Shown piece after piece: positions 17,410-25,931 of a DNA stretch of 33,575 bases; within the stretch, counting starts at the first letter, position 1, and each line of letters begins with the position of its first letter. Position numbers and translations under genes: made by a program. Source of the stretch: Bacteroidales bacterium (GTDB lineage: Bacteria > Bacteroidota > Bacteroidia > Bacteroidales > JAADJA01). Under the pieces are notes generated by a model that saw only the letters and a program-made list of their open reading frames with translations, had not been told where the DNA came from and ran no database searches. The DNA is taken from assembly GCA_020438105.1 (NCBI GenBank), contig JAGQVE010000046.1, positions 1 to 33,575 on the forward strand. Direction: 5' to 3'.

Positions 17410-18390
17410 TTAATTGCCAGTAAATTTTACTACTTCATTTTGAACCGGGTTAGTCGACATGAAAAATGCGTACATTGCCTTTAAATCATCTTCTTTTAAC
17501 TTGGAGTAATATTCCCAGGGCATATAAGTATTAAATTCACCGGGAATAACCTTATGAGGTGTATACGATGAGTCGGAATACAGGGTAAAACGTTTGATGA
17601 ATTTTTCTTCGGTCCAGTTACCAATTCCCGTTTCTTTGTCCGGCGTTAAATTCGCGGATCTTACCACTCCTCCGGTTGATAAATTAAACTCCATACCTCC
17701 GGCAAAGTCCATTCCGGGAACAAACTGCCCTTTATCATCCATTTTAGTGTGGCAATCGTAGCAAGCAGCAGCAGTAACTAAATATTCACCATATTTTATG
17801 GGATTCGATTTATCTAATTTCAATTCGTGTGTGCCCTCTTTGGGCATTAGGTTAACGATAAGATTTAGTGGAAAATCCAGTTTTCTTTCAGGGTATTCAT
17901 TATGAGCAGGCTTTATCGTTCTCAGGTAGGCAATCACATCGTAAATATCTTCCTTCGGGAGCTTACCGTATTGTAAGTAAGGCATTATCGGGAAAAGTGC
18001 ATTACCATCTTTATCAACGCCGGCTGTTATGGCTCTGAAAATTTCACCGTCAGTCCAATCCTGTAGTGCTGCCGGAGTAATATTGGGTGCATAAAGTGAT
18101 CCCGGAAATCCGTTTGTATTGTCCCATTTTTCACCTCCTGCTCCTTTCGATTCCTCATTGATAGGGCCTGCAAACATGCTATAGTCCCTGGTAGCATGAC
18201 AACCCACACAGCCCATTAATTCATTGGCCAAATATCTTCCATGTTCGATGTGCTCGGGTGTGGCCTCTACAACGAGATCATCCGGGGCATCAATATTTGG
18301 TAAAAAGGAGCTAACATATAAAAATATTCCACCTATTGCTACAATAACAATAACAATGAGTATCAATAATACTTTAAGTAGTTTTTTCAT
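17410..18390 (-). CDS. Membrane-anchored dihaem cytochrome c
   Basis: This 326-residue protein has an N-terminal hydrophobic anchor (about residues 5-28) and two class I cytochrome c domains in the periplasm. The haem sites are CVGCH at 61-65 and CYDCH at 210-214. Likely distal Met ligands are Met136 (PIMPYLQYGKLP) and the Met in NTYMPWEYYSKL. The layout resembles the cytochrome subunits of periplasmic dehydrogenases, so it probably passes electrons from a periplasmic oxidoreductase to the respiratory chain. No dehydrogenase is next to it, so the donor is unknown. It appears to be a single-gene unit. Confidence 0.9.
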   Translation of the reverse strand: MKKLLKVLLILIVIVIVAIGGIFLYVSSFLPNIDAPDDLVVEATPEHIEHGRYLANELMGCVGCHATRDYSMFAGPINEESKGAGGEKWDNTNGFPGSLYAPNITPAALQDWTDGEIFRAITAGVDKDGNALFPIMPYLQYGKLPKEDIYDVIAYLRTIKPAHNEYPERKLDFPLNLIVNLMPKEGTHELKLDKSNPIKYGEYLVTAAACYDCHTKMDDKGQFVPGMDFAGGMEFNLSTGGVVRSANLTPDKETGIGNWTEEKFIKRFTLYSDSSYTPHKVIPGEFNTYMPWEYYSKLKEDDLKAMYAFFMSTNPVQNEVVKFTGN

Positions 18391-18420
18391 TTTGAGTCGG
18401 GGATTAGTAGTTTAGTAATT

Positions 18421-18428
18421 CAAATTTA
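18421..18428 (-). promoter_or_regulatory. -7 box of the cytochrome c gene
   Basis: TAAATTTG on the minus strand matches TAnnTTTG and ends 30 nt before the ATG. The nearest TTG is only 12 nt upstream of the box, so the -33 element is not convincing. Confidence 0.4.
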
Positions 18429-18531
18429 ACTACTTAGACTCAATTTTGTAATTATTCTGCCATGCTTTAACAAAAGTTTAACACTTGGTTTTGGCACTGA
18501 TCATCAATATCAAGAGGAATTTTAAATCATT

Positions 18532-18702
18532 CTACCAGGGTAGTGTGTGAGGATAAAAATACACTGTTATTATTCCGAGAAGAAAAAGAAAGATGCCTAG
18601 CATCAGGAACAAAACTCCTACGAATTTTTTCCTTTTTATCATTGAAAAAAGCCCGAATCCCAAAGCTAAAAGTGCGAAAACAAACAGTTGAATGATGAGC
18701 AT
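18532..18702 (-). CDS. 56-residue two-helix membrane protein
   Basis: An ATG at 18702 opens a 56-codon frame ending in TAG. The product starts MLIIQLFVFALLALGFGLF, then has a basic turn SMIKRKKF, then a second hydrophobic helix (VGVLFLMLGIFLFLLGIITV) and a short tail YFYPHTLPW. The two helices joined by a Lys/Arg loop suggest an inner-membrane hairpin with the loop in the cytoplasm. It begins 12 nt after the stop of the propeller-like gene, so it is probably co-transcribed. I do not recognise a family. The coherent hydrophobic pattern and position argue for a real gene. Confidence 0.6.
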   Translation of the reverse strand: MLIIQLFVFALLALGFGLFSMIKRKKFVGVLFLMLGIFLFLLGIITVYFYPHTLPW

Positions 18703-18714
18703 GAAAATTAGACT

Positions 18715-19809
18715 TTAATGTTCAAAAATCTGACCTAAAAAGTATATCTTGATTTTATTGATCCCTTCTGAAAATATTACCAGATCACGAATCAGTGTAA
18801 GTTCATTTACTCTTTCGTACGAAACTACCTTTGATTCACAATTTTGAAACACCTTTACAAACCTGTTTTCGTCGAGATATGCGATGGTGTTCCAATCGAC
18901 CCGGTAAGGTTGTGGAATATATCTTTCAACAATATAAATTTCATTATTACATACTGTTTTGAAGAACCCTTGCTCTTCGAAAATCAGGACATTGTCAACA
19001 AGGTCATAAAACTCCGGCTCGTAGTTTGAAACAGTTTTGACTTCACCATTTTGAAATATTTTTAAATGTCCCAGGTTATCAACCCATGCGAGCATTTCGT
19101 CGCCTACTTTAAAAGACCTTGGCTCAAAAGTTTCTAATTCCATTGTTTCGCCTTTGAAAAATACCTTAAACGAAAGGTCTGACCTGTCGATAAAAGCTAC
19201 GATATCTCTTCCGGCTTCATATATTACATTCTCTGCATAATCATCCAGAATGATAATTTCGCCCTGGTAAAAAAGTTTGAGCTGTTGTGTGGAGGCATGA
19301 ACATATACAATGGTATTATCGCCCATTTTATAACTGTCGAGCGGATTGTAAATTAATCCATCCTCAATGGTATAAATGTGGCCATTATAGTAAACTTGCA
19401 ATGTCTGTTTTATCCTGTTATGCCATCCAATCAAGCTATCACGAATTTCATAGCCGTCGCATTCGGTACTTAGAACAATTTTTTTCTCATTGTCATAAAC
19501 ATTTAATTGCTCATAAAGTGAATATCCGAGCAAATAATCGGTGGCGGTGTATTTGATTGGTGATCCGGTAAGCAGGGTTTTTACTTCGCCGTTACGGTAA
19601 ACCTTCAGGTTACTTCCATTGTCAATATAGGCAACCAGATAGCCCCCCACCTGATAATCCTGTATTTCAAGGTATTCGAGTTGCTGGAATGAGCCACCAT
19701 CAAAAACCCAAAATTTATTCAGGTTATCGTTAAATGCAGCGAGTTGCTGGCTGAAACTATTTATTGAAAAAAATAAAAAAACGAAAAGGCTTAAACAGGT
19801 TTGTTTCAT
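18715..19809 (-). CDS. Secreted repeat protein, probable beta-propeller, function unknown
   Basis: This 364-residue protein has a signal peptide (MKQTCLSLFVFLFFSINSFS, then QQ). The rest is about nine repeats of 35-42 residues. A typical unit has a strand like LKVYRNGEVKTL, a linker, then Y.VGDN.IAYID. Clear copies are NLKVYRNGEVKTL, QLKLFYQGEIIIL, SFKVFFKGETMEL, HLKIFQNGEVKTV and FVKVFQNCESKVV. The last partial copy (IKIYFLGQIFEH) could close the ring with the first (KFWVFDGGSFQQL). That is the pattern of a beta-propeller in the periplasm or on the surface. No catalytic motif or sorting domain is seen. It follows ridA by 53 nt and precedes the 56-residue membrane protein. Confidence 0.75.
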   Translation of the reverse strand: MKQTCLSLFVFLFFSINSFSQQLAAFNDNLNKFWVFDGGSFQQLEYLEIQDYQVGGYLVAYIDNGSNLKVYRNGEVKTLLTGSPIKYTATDYLLGYSLYEQLNVYDNEKKIVLSTECDGYEIRDSLIGWHNRIKQTLQVYYNGHIYTIEDGLIYNPLDSYKMGDNTIVYVHASTQQLKLFYQGEIIILDDYAENVIYEAGRDIVAFIDRSDLSFKVFFKGETMELETFEPRSFKVGDEMLAWVDNLGHLKIFQNGEVKTVSNYEPEFYDLVDNVLIFEEQGFFKTVCNNEIYIVERYIPQPYRVDWNTIAYLDENRFVKVFQNCESKVVSYERVNELTLIRDLVIFSEGINKIKIYFLGQIFEH

Positions 19810-19862
19810 GTCAGATTTTTATTTTAGAAACGCATTAAAACTAGGATGGTTTAAATGTAAAT

Positions 19863-20240
19863 TTATTTAGCGGCAATGGTTTCTATTTCGATCAAAACCC
19901 CCAGGGGTAATTTAACCACCCCATAAGCAGCCCTTGCAGGAGGGTTTGCAGGGTAATATTGGCCGTAAACTTCATTCATTGCTGCAAAATTGTTCATGTC
20001 GCTCAGCAGGCAGGTTGATTTTACAACATCATCAAAAGAATATCCTGCTTCCTTCAGGATTGCTCCAATGTTCTGCATCACATGGTAGGTTTGTGTTTTG
20101 ATATCATCACCTTCAATTTTCCCCGTTTCAGGATTCATTGGAATTTGACCCGAAATGAATAACATGCCGTTTATTTCAGTCGCCTGGCTATAAGGGCCGA
20201 TGGCTCCGGGAGCACTTTTCGTGGCAATAATTTTTTTCAT
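19863..20240 (-). CDS. ridA: RidA-family enamine/imine deaminase
   Basis: RidA hydrolyses reactive 2-aminoacrylate-type enamines made by PLP enzymes. The 125-residue protein has the family opening APGAIGPYSQA, LFISGQIPMNP, Cys77 in STCLLSDMNNFAAMN and the active-site Arg103 in PPARAAY, with IEIETIA near the end. All key residues of the active RidA subgroup are present. It follows the lptD-like gene by 18 nt on the same strand. The tie to LPS assembly is probably just co-transcription. Confidence 0.95.
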   Translation of the reverse strand: MKKIIATKSAPGAIGPYSQATEINGMLFISGQIPMNPETGKIEGDDIKTQTYHVMQNIGAILKEAGYSFDDVVKSTCLLSDMNNFAAMNEVYGQYYPANPPARAAYGVVKLPLGVLIEIETIAAK

Positions 20241-20258
20241 TGAATTGTATTTTAACGA

Positions 20259-22961
20259 TTAATAATCTCTGAAATCTTTTTTCTTGTCCAATTTTAAGTC
20301 CTGTAATAGACTTGATTTTATGTTGATTGAGAAGTTCCAACTTTGTCTGAAACCATAGGGTATCCAGTTGAAGCGCATTTCCCAGCAATGTAAATCACGA
20401 TAAACATCAATTGATGTATAGGTTAGTTCTTTGCTTTCAAAATTATAACCTGATCTGAACCCAAATTTCCATTTAGATGTAATATTCACATCCCCCGAAA
20501 AGCTCAATGTTTGGATAAGTTTCTTATCCTTGGTGATATCGTAATTCCAATATCCGTTAGCATATTTATAGGTGAGCGTGTAATTAAAGTCGTAAGATAA
20601 ATTTAGTGACCAGGGAACGTTCCAATCAACAAACCCTTCGATGTTTTCATTCACATCGGCAAGTTCCTGGGCTGTTCCTGCGCTTGATTCACGTGGTTGT
20701 TCGGCCAGGCTCTTTTTATTTTTGTCCTTATTTTTATTTTTCCCAAGGGTTTCCGAACTTATTTTCCAGCTAATCCCCATTCGCCAGCTATGGTTTTCAG
20801 GCCTGAAAAGTTTTTTATTTACATCCCATTCAAACTTGTTTATTTTACGCCCATTCGAATCCAGGGCATAGGGGTTGAATGAACTGGCATAGTTAATTCG
20901 AAGTTGTTTGAATAAAGTTGTACGTCCGCTGATGGTGAGGTTGTTCATGTTCAAAGAGTCTCTGGCAAAATCGTAACCGGTTCCGATGGAAAGGTCTTCG
21001 ATTAAAACAACTTTCTTCATGCCGGTGATGGTGTCTTTTCTTGATTTTACTTTCATTTCGAGGTTATTGCTCAATCTGAATGTCAAAGCCCCTGAACGGC
21101 CATCTGGCGCTGATCCATAGATCATATCGTCATATGGTGAGTACTTTATCCGGTCTCCCTGTTCATTTATATAATAGCGGTAATAGCCCCAACCGGGAGC
21201 ACCAAAATCGGGTCTCATCGAAAAACCAACCGATGGTTTGATAACATGCCGAATAGCTTTTACAGGTCCTTTAGTGTAGGTATACATACCATACATAGTG
21301 GTACTCAGGCTACTGCTGAAATTAAAGTCGCGCACGGCATTAAAACCATAAATGGTGTCAGTGCCTTCGTATCCAAACACGGGTACATCATCTTCATAAA
21401 TTGTATCATTCAGCCAGTTTTTTACATGCTGCTGTGAGTACCAGCGCTCGGTATAGTTTACACTATTACTCCAAACCAGATATTTCAAAAGCTTGATAGA
21501 CCCGCTGGAGATGGAAATATTATGTTTCATCCCGTTTCGCATCTTCTTGGTTATATCACTGTCGAACAATAAACTATCATAGGTGTCTATCCTGTTGTCG
21601 GCGGCCATACTGTAATTCACACTGATGTTTTCGTACCAGCTCAACTTGCCAACTACTTTTTTGGCCCGTAATGGGTAAAACCGGTTTACATTAAAACTAA
21701 CGGTTGGCAATGATAAACTAACTTCGTGGGTAATGGTATTTTGTGAATGATTAAGTGAAAGGTTCAGGAAATATTTGTCGGCAAAATTTGTTGAGTAACT
21801 GATACTTGATTGAAAGGTATTACTAAGATATTCATTTGAGCTAACAGGGTTGAATTTACTTTGTTCTGAACTTTTAATATTTACATTCGAAGAAAATTTA
21901 CTTCTGGGCCTGGCTTTCGGGTCCTGGTTATGTCGCCATGTAATTCCATAAGTTTTAGTTCTTGAAAAACTTTCGGTTCCTTCTTCACCAAGTTTATTGT
22001 CCGCATATATTAAATTGAAGTATCCATTGTACTTATAACGCTTGCGGTAGTTCACGCTGGGCTTTACGGCCCAACTTCCAAGGGTATAGATGTCACCCAC
22101 AATTTTGAAATCCAAATAATCACTTATACCAAAGTAATATCCTCCATTTTCAAAATAAAAACCACGGTTGGTAGATTCACCCCAGGTGGGTATGACAATT
22201 CCAGAGCGCTGACCCTTTTTATTTGGGAAAAGTCCAAAAGGAATAACCAGCGGTGTGGGAACATCTTCAATAACCATATAGGCGGGTCCGGTAACAATTT
22301 TGTTTTCCGGAATTACCTTTGCTTTTTTAAATTCGAAAGCGAAATGGGGATGATCGAGCTCGCACGTGGTATAAGAACCTTCAAAAACATTGGTAACATC
22401 ATTTGGCATTTTTTTTACCAGTTCACCATGCAAAAAACCCTCGGCATCCTCTGTCATCACTTTTTCCACAAGGCCTTTTTTGCTTTTGTAATTGTAACGC
22501 ATTGATTCGGATTCAAAGCTGTCGTCGGCGAGGGTGAAAACGGGTAGTTCCGTTAAATCACCGATAGAGTCAGGAATTCCGGTGGCATAAATTTCATTGG
22601 TAGTTAATTCAATTTCAACAAAACCACCTGTGAGTGTGATATCCTGGTATTTGATTTCATTTTTTTTGTACATGAAAACTTTTTTAGTTCGCATGTCGAT
22701 TTTAATTGAATCTTCTGCCTTGTACGCCACCGTAGATTCGAGGGCATTTGGTGAAATGCCAAGGGTTGTGTCGGCAATTTTATTTTTAAGCGATGAAATA
22801 AGCGAATCACTTTTGATCAAATTGGTGTCGGGCGAGGCTTCAAAGGTTGTTGAATCGTTTTGTGCACCGGCAAATCCGGCTGATATTAGGATGTATATTA
22901 CGAGTAATGATATCCTGAACAATAATTGTGTTGATAATTTAGTTGACAATTTGTGTATCAA
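20259..22961 (-). CDS. lptD: Putative LPS-assembly protein LptD
   Basis: LptD is the outer-membrane translocon that inserts lipopolysaccharide. The product of about 900 residues has a signal segment ending SAGFAGAQ. An OstA/LptA-like N-domain follows (TVAYKAEDSIKIDMRTKKVF, LTGGFVEIELTTNEIYATG). Next comes the plug/hinge region (VPTPLVIPFGLFPNKKGQRS, GIVIPTWGES) and a large barrel of alternating strands ending IKSSLLQDLKLDKKKDFRDY. The start is uncertain. The frame opens at a TTG at 23021, but that codon lies in a perfect -7 box. TTG at 22961 (MIHKLSTK) or 22949 (MSTKLS) fits better. It is divergent from the amidase gene. Confidence 0.85.
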   Translation of the reverse strand: MIHKLSTKLSTQLLFRISLLVIYILISAGFAGAQNDSTTFEASPDTNLIKSDSLISSLKNKIADTTLGISPNALESTVAYKAEDSIKIDMRTKKVFMYKKNEIKYQDITLTGGFVEIELTTNEIYATGIPDSIGDLTELPVFTLADDSFESESMRYNYKSKKGLVEKVMTEDAEGFLHGELVKKMPNDVTNVFEGSYTTCELDHPHFAFEFKKAKVIPENKIVTGPAYMVIEDVPTPLVIPFGLFPNKKGQRSGIVIPTWGESTNRGFYFENGGYYFGISDYLDFKIVGDIYTLGSWAVKPSVNYRKRYKYNGYFNLIYADNKLGEEGTESFSRTKTYGITWRHNQDPKARPRSKFSSNVNIKSSEQSKFNPVSSNEYLSNTFQSSISYSTNFADKYFLNLSLNHSQNTITHEVSLSLPTVSFNVNRFYPLRAKKVVGKLSWYENISVNYSMAADNRIDTYDSLLFDSDITKKMRNGMKHNISISSGSIKLLKYLVWSNSVNYTERWYSQQHVKNWLNDTIYEDDVPVFGYEGTDTIYGFNAVRDFNFSSSLSTTMYGMYTYTKGPVKAIRHVIKPSVGFSMRPDFGAPGWGYYRYYINEQGDRIKYSPYDDMIYGSAPDGRSGALTFRLSNNLEMKVKSRKDTITGMKKVVLIEDLSIGTGYDFARDSLNMNNLTISGRTTLFKQLRINYASSFNPYALDSNGRKINKFEWDVNKKLFRPENHSWRMGISWKISSETLGKNKNKDKNKKSLAEQPRESSAGTAQELADVNENIEGFVDWNVPWSLNLSYDFNYTLTYKYANGYWNYDITKDKKLIQTLSFSGDVNITSKWKFGFRSGYNFESKELTYTSIDVYRDLHCWEMRFNWIPYGFRQSWNFSINIKSSLLQDLKLDKKKDFRDY

Positions 22962-22979
22962 TTCTCGTTTGTAAAATAT

Positions 22980-22987
22980 TAAATTTG
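22980..22987 (+). promoter_or_regulatory. -7 box of the amidase gene
   Basis: TAAATTTG on the plus strand matches TAnnTTTG and ends 60 nt before the GTG of the amidase. No TTG lies at the standard distance. Confidence 0.4.
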
Positions 22988-23018
22988 CAAGTGCAGTAAT
23001 AGATGTAGAAATCGATTT

Positions 23019-23026
23019 CAAAACTA
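23019..23026 (-). promoter_or_regulatory. -7 box of the lptD-like gene
   Basis: TAGTTTTG on the minus strand matches TAnnTTTG and covers the most upstream TTG of the frame, which argues for a start further in. It faces the amidase -7 box, so the two predicted transcripts would overlap by about 20 nt at their 5' ends. Confidence 0.45.
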
Positions 23027-23047
23027 ATCAAAAAATATTCCAATATT

Positions 23048-24148
23048 GTGAAACGGTTGGTTTTAATTTTTGGTATTTGCCTGCTGATTGCCGGATTAAA
23101 CGAAAAGCTGAATGGGCAAATTCCAGATCGTATTAACAAGGTAATCATTGATGCCGGACACGGAGGCAAAGATCCCGGAGCTTTGGGTAAAAATACCAAA
23201 GAAAAGGATATTGTGCTTGCCGTTGCGCAGCTTACCGGTAAATATATTCATGAAAATTTGACGGATGTAGAGGTGGTTTATACGCGAGATTCGGATGAGT
23301 TTATTGAACTTCATAAACGTGCTCAAATTGCCAATGAAAGTGGTGCCGATGTTTTTATATCCATCCATTGTAATTCAAACAAATCGTCAAAACCTTTTGG
23401 TGCTGAAACTTATGTAATGGGGCTACACAAGAGTGTAGAAAATCTGGAAGTAGCCAAAACCGAAAATGCGGCTATTTACTTCGAAGACGATTATAAAACC
23501 CAATATGAAGGATTTAACCCTGATTCGGATGAGGATTACATTGTTTTGAATATGTTCCAAAATGCAAGCATTGATCAGAGCATCGAATTAAGCGCCTATG
23601 TTCAAAATCAATTTCGCGAAAGGGTAGGCCGTAAGGACCGTGGCGTTAAGCAAGCGGGTTTTTGGGTGCTTTATAAAACTACAATGCCCGGAATATTAAT
23701 TGAGTTGGGTTTTTTAAGCAATCCTGAGGAAGAGAAATTTCTTATGTCGAAAGAAGGGCAGGAATACATGGCTTCCGCTATTTACAGGGCTTTTCGTGAT
23801 TATAAAGTGGAATATGAGGAAAAAGCCAATGGCTTGAAGCCCATAGTTAAAAAGCCACCTGTAAAAACTGACACGGTTTACTATCGGGTTCAGTTTGCTT
23901 CTTATAAAAAGGAAAAGGAACTGGATTTTAGAAAATTCAGGGGACTGGCAAATGTTAAAATGTACGAACATGAAGGACAGTATAAATACACCGCAGGAAA
24001 TGAAAAAGACAAGGAGACTGCTGTGAGGATTAAAAATGAAATGATTGCCCGGGGATATAAAGATGTATTTATTGTTGCTTTTAAAAATAATGAAAGAATA
24101 TCAATGGAAGAAGCGCAGACGTTGGTCGACAAAAATCTAATTCCTTGA
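23048..24148 (+). CDS. N-acetylmuramoyl-L-alanine amidase with SPOR-like C-terminus
   Basis: This 366-residue secreted amidase cleaves the bond between muramic acid and the peptide stem in peptidoglycan. It starts at GTG with a signal peptide (MKRLVLIFGICLLIAGLNEK). The Amidase_3 domain has zinc ligands His38 (IIDAGHGGKDPG), Glu52 and His107 (FISIHCNS), and the catalytic Glu219 (GILIELGFLSNPEE). Residues about 275-366 look like a SPOR domain (YYRVQFASYKK to GYKDVFIVAFKNNERI), which would target it to septal, denuded glycan. The stop overlaps the start of the next gene (TGATG). Confidence 0.92.
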   Translation: MKRLVLIFGICLLIAGLNEKLNGQIPDRINKVIIDAGHGGKDPGALGKNTKEKDIVLAVAQLTGKYIHENLTDVEVVYTRDSDEFIELHKRAQIANESGADVFISIHCNSNKSSKPFGAETYVMGLHKSVENLEVAKTENAAIYFEDDYKTQYEGFNPDSDEDYIVLNMFQNASIDQSIELSAYVQNQFRERVGRKDRGVKQAGFWVLYKTTMPGILIELGFLSNPEEEKFLMSKEGQEYMASAIYRAFRDYKVEYEEKANGLKPIVKKPPVKTDTVYYRVQFASYKKEKELDFRKFRGLANVKMYEHEGQYKYTAGNEKDKETAVRIKNEMIARGYKDVFIVAFKNNERISMEEAQTLVDKNLIP

Positions 24149-24900
24149 TGCAAAAGAGAAATAAAATTACCCTGACTCTTGTTTCAGCTATTTTAGCATT
24201 GCTTGCTATTATCTATCTCGTGTACTGGTTTTCTAATTCCACTAAAAGCGTGCTTTATGTTGAAGTTCAAAGTGTTGATTTCGATTTAACAGGGAGCCGT
24301 TTTGTAATTGACGGATTTAAAGTTGGATCGCTCAAATTATCCTCCGGAAATCAAAACGTTTATAAAATTGATTTGGACCAGGAGGTTCATATTCCGGTTA
24401 ACTCTGAATATTTTTTAATGAAGGATGGTCAGTCAAGGATATTTATTGATGTGATGCTTAAATCATCTGACAGTTATTTAAATTCCGGTGACACCATATA
24501 TAATGTGCAAATCGGCCCGGATATTCCACGGGCAATTTTAATTTCTCAAAAAGAAGAAATTGAAGTAGATTCTGTGTCCGGAGATATTAAGGAAGTTGAA
24601 AATTCAGATGAAGTTCCGGTTATTGAAACCGCTGCGGAACCACATGAAAAAATGGAAATCAGGTTGCAGATATTTGCATCAAAGGCCAGATTGCCAATGA
24701 ATTCACCAAAGTTTAAAAATCAAAAGGGTATAAAGGAATTTGAGGAGGATGGATGGTTTAAATACTATTTTGGACCTTATGATAGTTTAGAGGAAGCAAA
24801 TGCAAAGCGCAAACAAATTACAGAAGCCGGGTTCAAAGATTCATATATAGTAGCTTACAGGGGAAATAACAGAATTTCCCTGTCTGAATTGAGGAAATAG
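24148..24900 (+). CDS. Single-pass membrane protein with SPOR-like C-terminus
   Basis: This 250-residue protein starts at the ATG at 24148, overlapping the amidase stop by one base. One membrane helix spans about residues 6-27 (ITLTLVSAILALLAIIYLVY). The periplasmic middle part (25-150, e.g. SVDFDLTGSRFVIDGF, YFLMKDGQSRIFIDVML) is unfamiliar. The last 80 residues resemble a SPOR domain (MEIRLQIFASKARL, WFKYYFGPYDSLEEANAKR, GFKDSYIVAYRGNNRISL). This tail is alike in sequence to the end of the upstream amidase, so the two probably arose by duplication of the domain. A role in recruiting or regulating the amidase at the division site is inferred from context only. Confidence 0.75.
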   Translation: MQKRNKITLTLVSAILALLAIIYLVYWFSNSTKSVLYVEVQSVDFDLTGSRFVIDGFKVGSLKLSSGNQNVYKIDLDQEVHIPVNSEYFLMKDGQSRIFIDVMLKSSDSYLNSGDTIYNVQIGPDIPRAILISQKEEIEVDSVSGDIKEVENSDEVPVIETAAEPHEKMEIRLQIFASKARLPMNSPKFKNQKGIKEFEEDGWFKYYFGPYDSLEEANAKRKQITEAGFKDSYIVAYRGNNRISLSELRK

Positions 24901-24919
24901 AAAATAAGTTTTACTTTTG
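24889..24919 (+). promoter_or_regulatory. Promoter of the mlaD-like gene
   Basis: TTG (24889-24891), 20 nt, then TACTTTTG (24912-24919) is a full match. The -33 element lies within the last codons of the SPOR gene, and the box ends 17 nt before the TTG start of the next gene. Confidence 0.65.
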
Positions 24920-24936
24920 TTTAAAATCAAATTGTT

Positions 24937-25884
24937 TTGAAGCTTACAAGAGAGTTTAAGATAGGATTAATCGTAACAGCCGCTATGGCGCTGTTATACT
25001 GGGGTTTTAACTTTTTAAAGGGGGAGGATATTTTTACAAATGATCGTGTATTTTATGCTGTTTATGATGATGTTGCCGGTCTGCAAAAATCCAACCCCGT
25101 AAAAATCAATGGTCTTAATGTAGGGCGTGTGCGAGACATGTTTTTTGCTGATAATGGAGGCTCTAAGGTGGTAGTTGAAATGATCCTGAACAACGATATT
25201 TATATACCTGATAATTCCACGGCAAAAATCAGCAGTTCTGATTTGCTTGGTTCAAAAGAGGTTGAACTAAAGCTGGGTAATTCAAGTGTTCCTGCCCAGT
25301 CAGGTGATACTTTAATGTCGGAAATGGAGGTTTCTATAAAAGAAGAAGTCAACCGCCAAATAGCACCCATTAAAAATAAGGCGGAGGAGCTGATGTCGTC
25401 AATTGATACGGTGCTTACAATGCTTCAGGGCATTTTTAGCTCAGCCAATGCCGATAATTTTTCCAAGAGTGTTTTACATATTGCCAATTCTTTTGAAAAT
25501 CTTGAAAAAACAACTAGTTCGCTGGATACCCTTATGACAGGTGAACGAAGTCGAATTGAGAATATCCTGTTTAATATTGAATCGATTACTGAAAACCTTA
25601 AAAACAACGAAGAGCAGATTAATAATATCGTTTCAAATTTCAGTGCGATGAGTGATACACTTGCCAGGGTCAATTTTGCGCAAACGATGAATAATGTAAA
25701 TCATACTATGAGCAATCTTGCCTCCATTACTGAAAAAATCAATCAGGGTGAAGGAAGTATGGGAATGCTGATCAACAATGATAGCCTTTACATCGAACTT
25801 GAAAAATCTTCAAAAGACCTTAATTTGTTATTGGAGGATATTAGGCTGAATCCAAAGAAATATGTGAAATTTTCTGTTTTTTAA
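24937..25884 (+). CDS. MlaD/MCE-family lipid transport protein
   Basis: This 315-residue protein is anchored by one N-terminal helix (about 8-25) with one MCE domain (FYAVYDDVAGLQKSNPVKIN, VGRVRDMFF, NSTAKISSSDLLGSKEVELK). A long helical tail with many Asn and Ser follows (140-290). MCE proteins form hexameric rings that carry phospholipids between the membranes. The matching MlaE permease and MlaF ATPase are not next to it, so they must lie elsewhere. It starts at TTG (24937): no ATG is available before the conserved KLTREFKIGL opening. It has its own promoter and ends before a bidirectional terminator. Confidence 0.9.
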   Translation: MKLTREFKIGLIVTAAMALLYWGFNFLKGEDIFTNDRVFYAVYDDVAGLQKSNPVKINGLNVGRVRDMFFADNGGSKVVVEMILNNDIYIPDNSTAKISSSDLLGSKEVELKLGNSSVPAQSGDTLMSEMEVSIKEEVNRQIAPIKNKAEELMSSIDTVLTMLQGIFSSANADNFSKSVLHIANSFENLEKTTSSLDTLMTGERSRIENILFNIESITENLKNNEEQINNIVSNFSAMSDTLARVNFAQTMNNVNHTMSNLASITEKINQGEGSMGMLINNDSLYIELEKSSKDLNLLLEDIRLNPKKYVKFSVF

Positions 25885-25901
25885 GGCTGAAATAAAGCAA
25901 A

Positions 25902-25928
25902 AAAAAGGCCGGATCATCCGGCCTTTTT
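25902..25928. terminator. Strong bidirectional terminator
   Basis: An 11-bp stem AAAAAGGCCGG (25902-25912) with CCGGCCTTTTT (25918-25928) and a 5-nt loop has a GC core and A/T tails on both sides. It serves the mlaD-like gene on the plus strand and hsp20 on the minus strand. Confidence 0.92.
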
Positions 25929-25931
25929 CGT

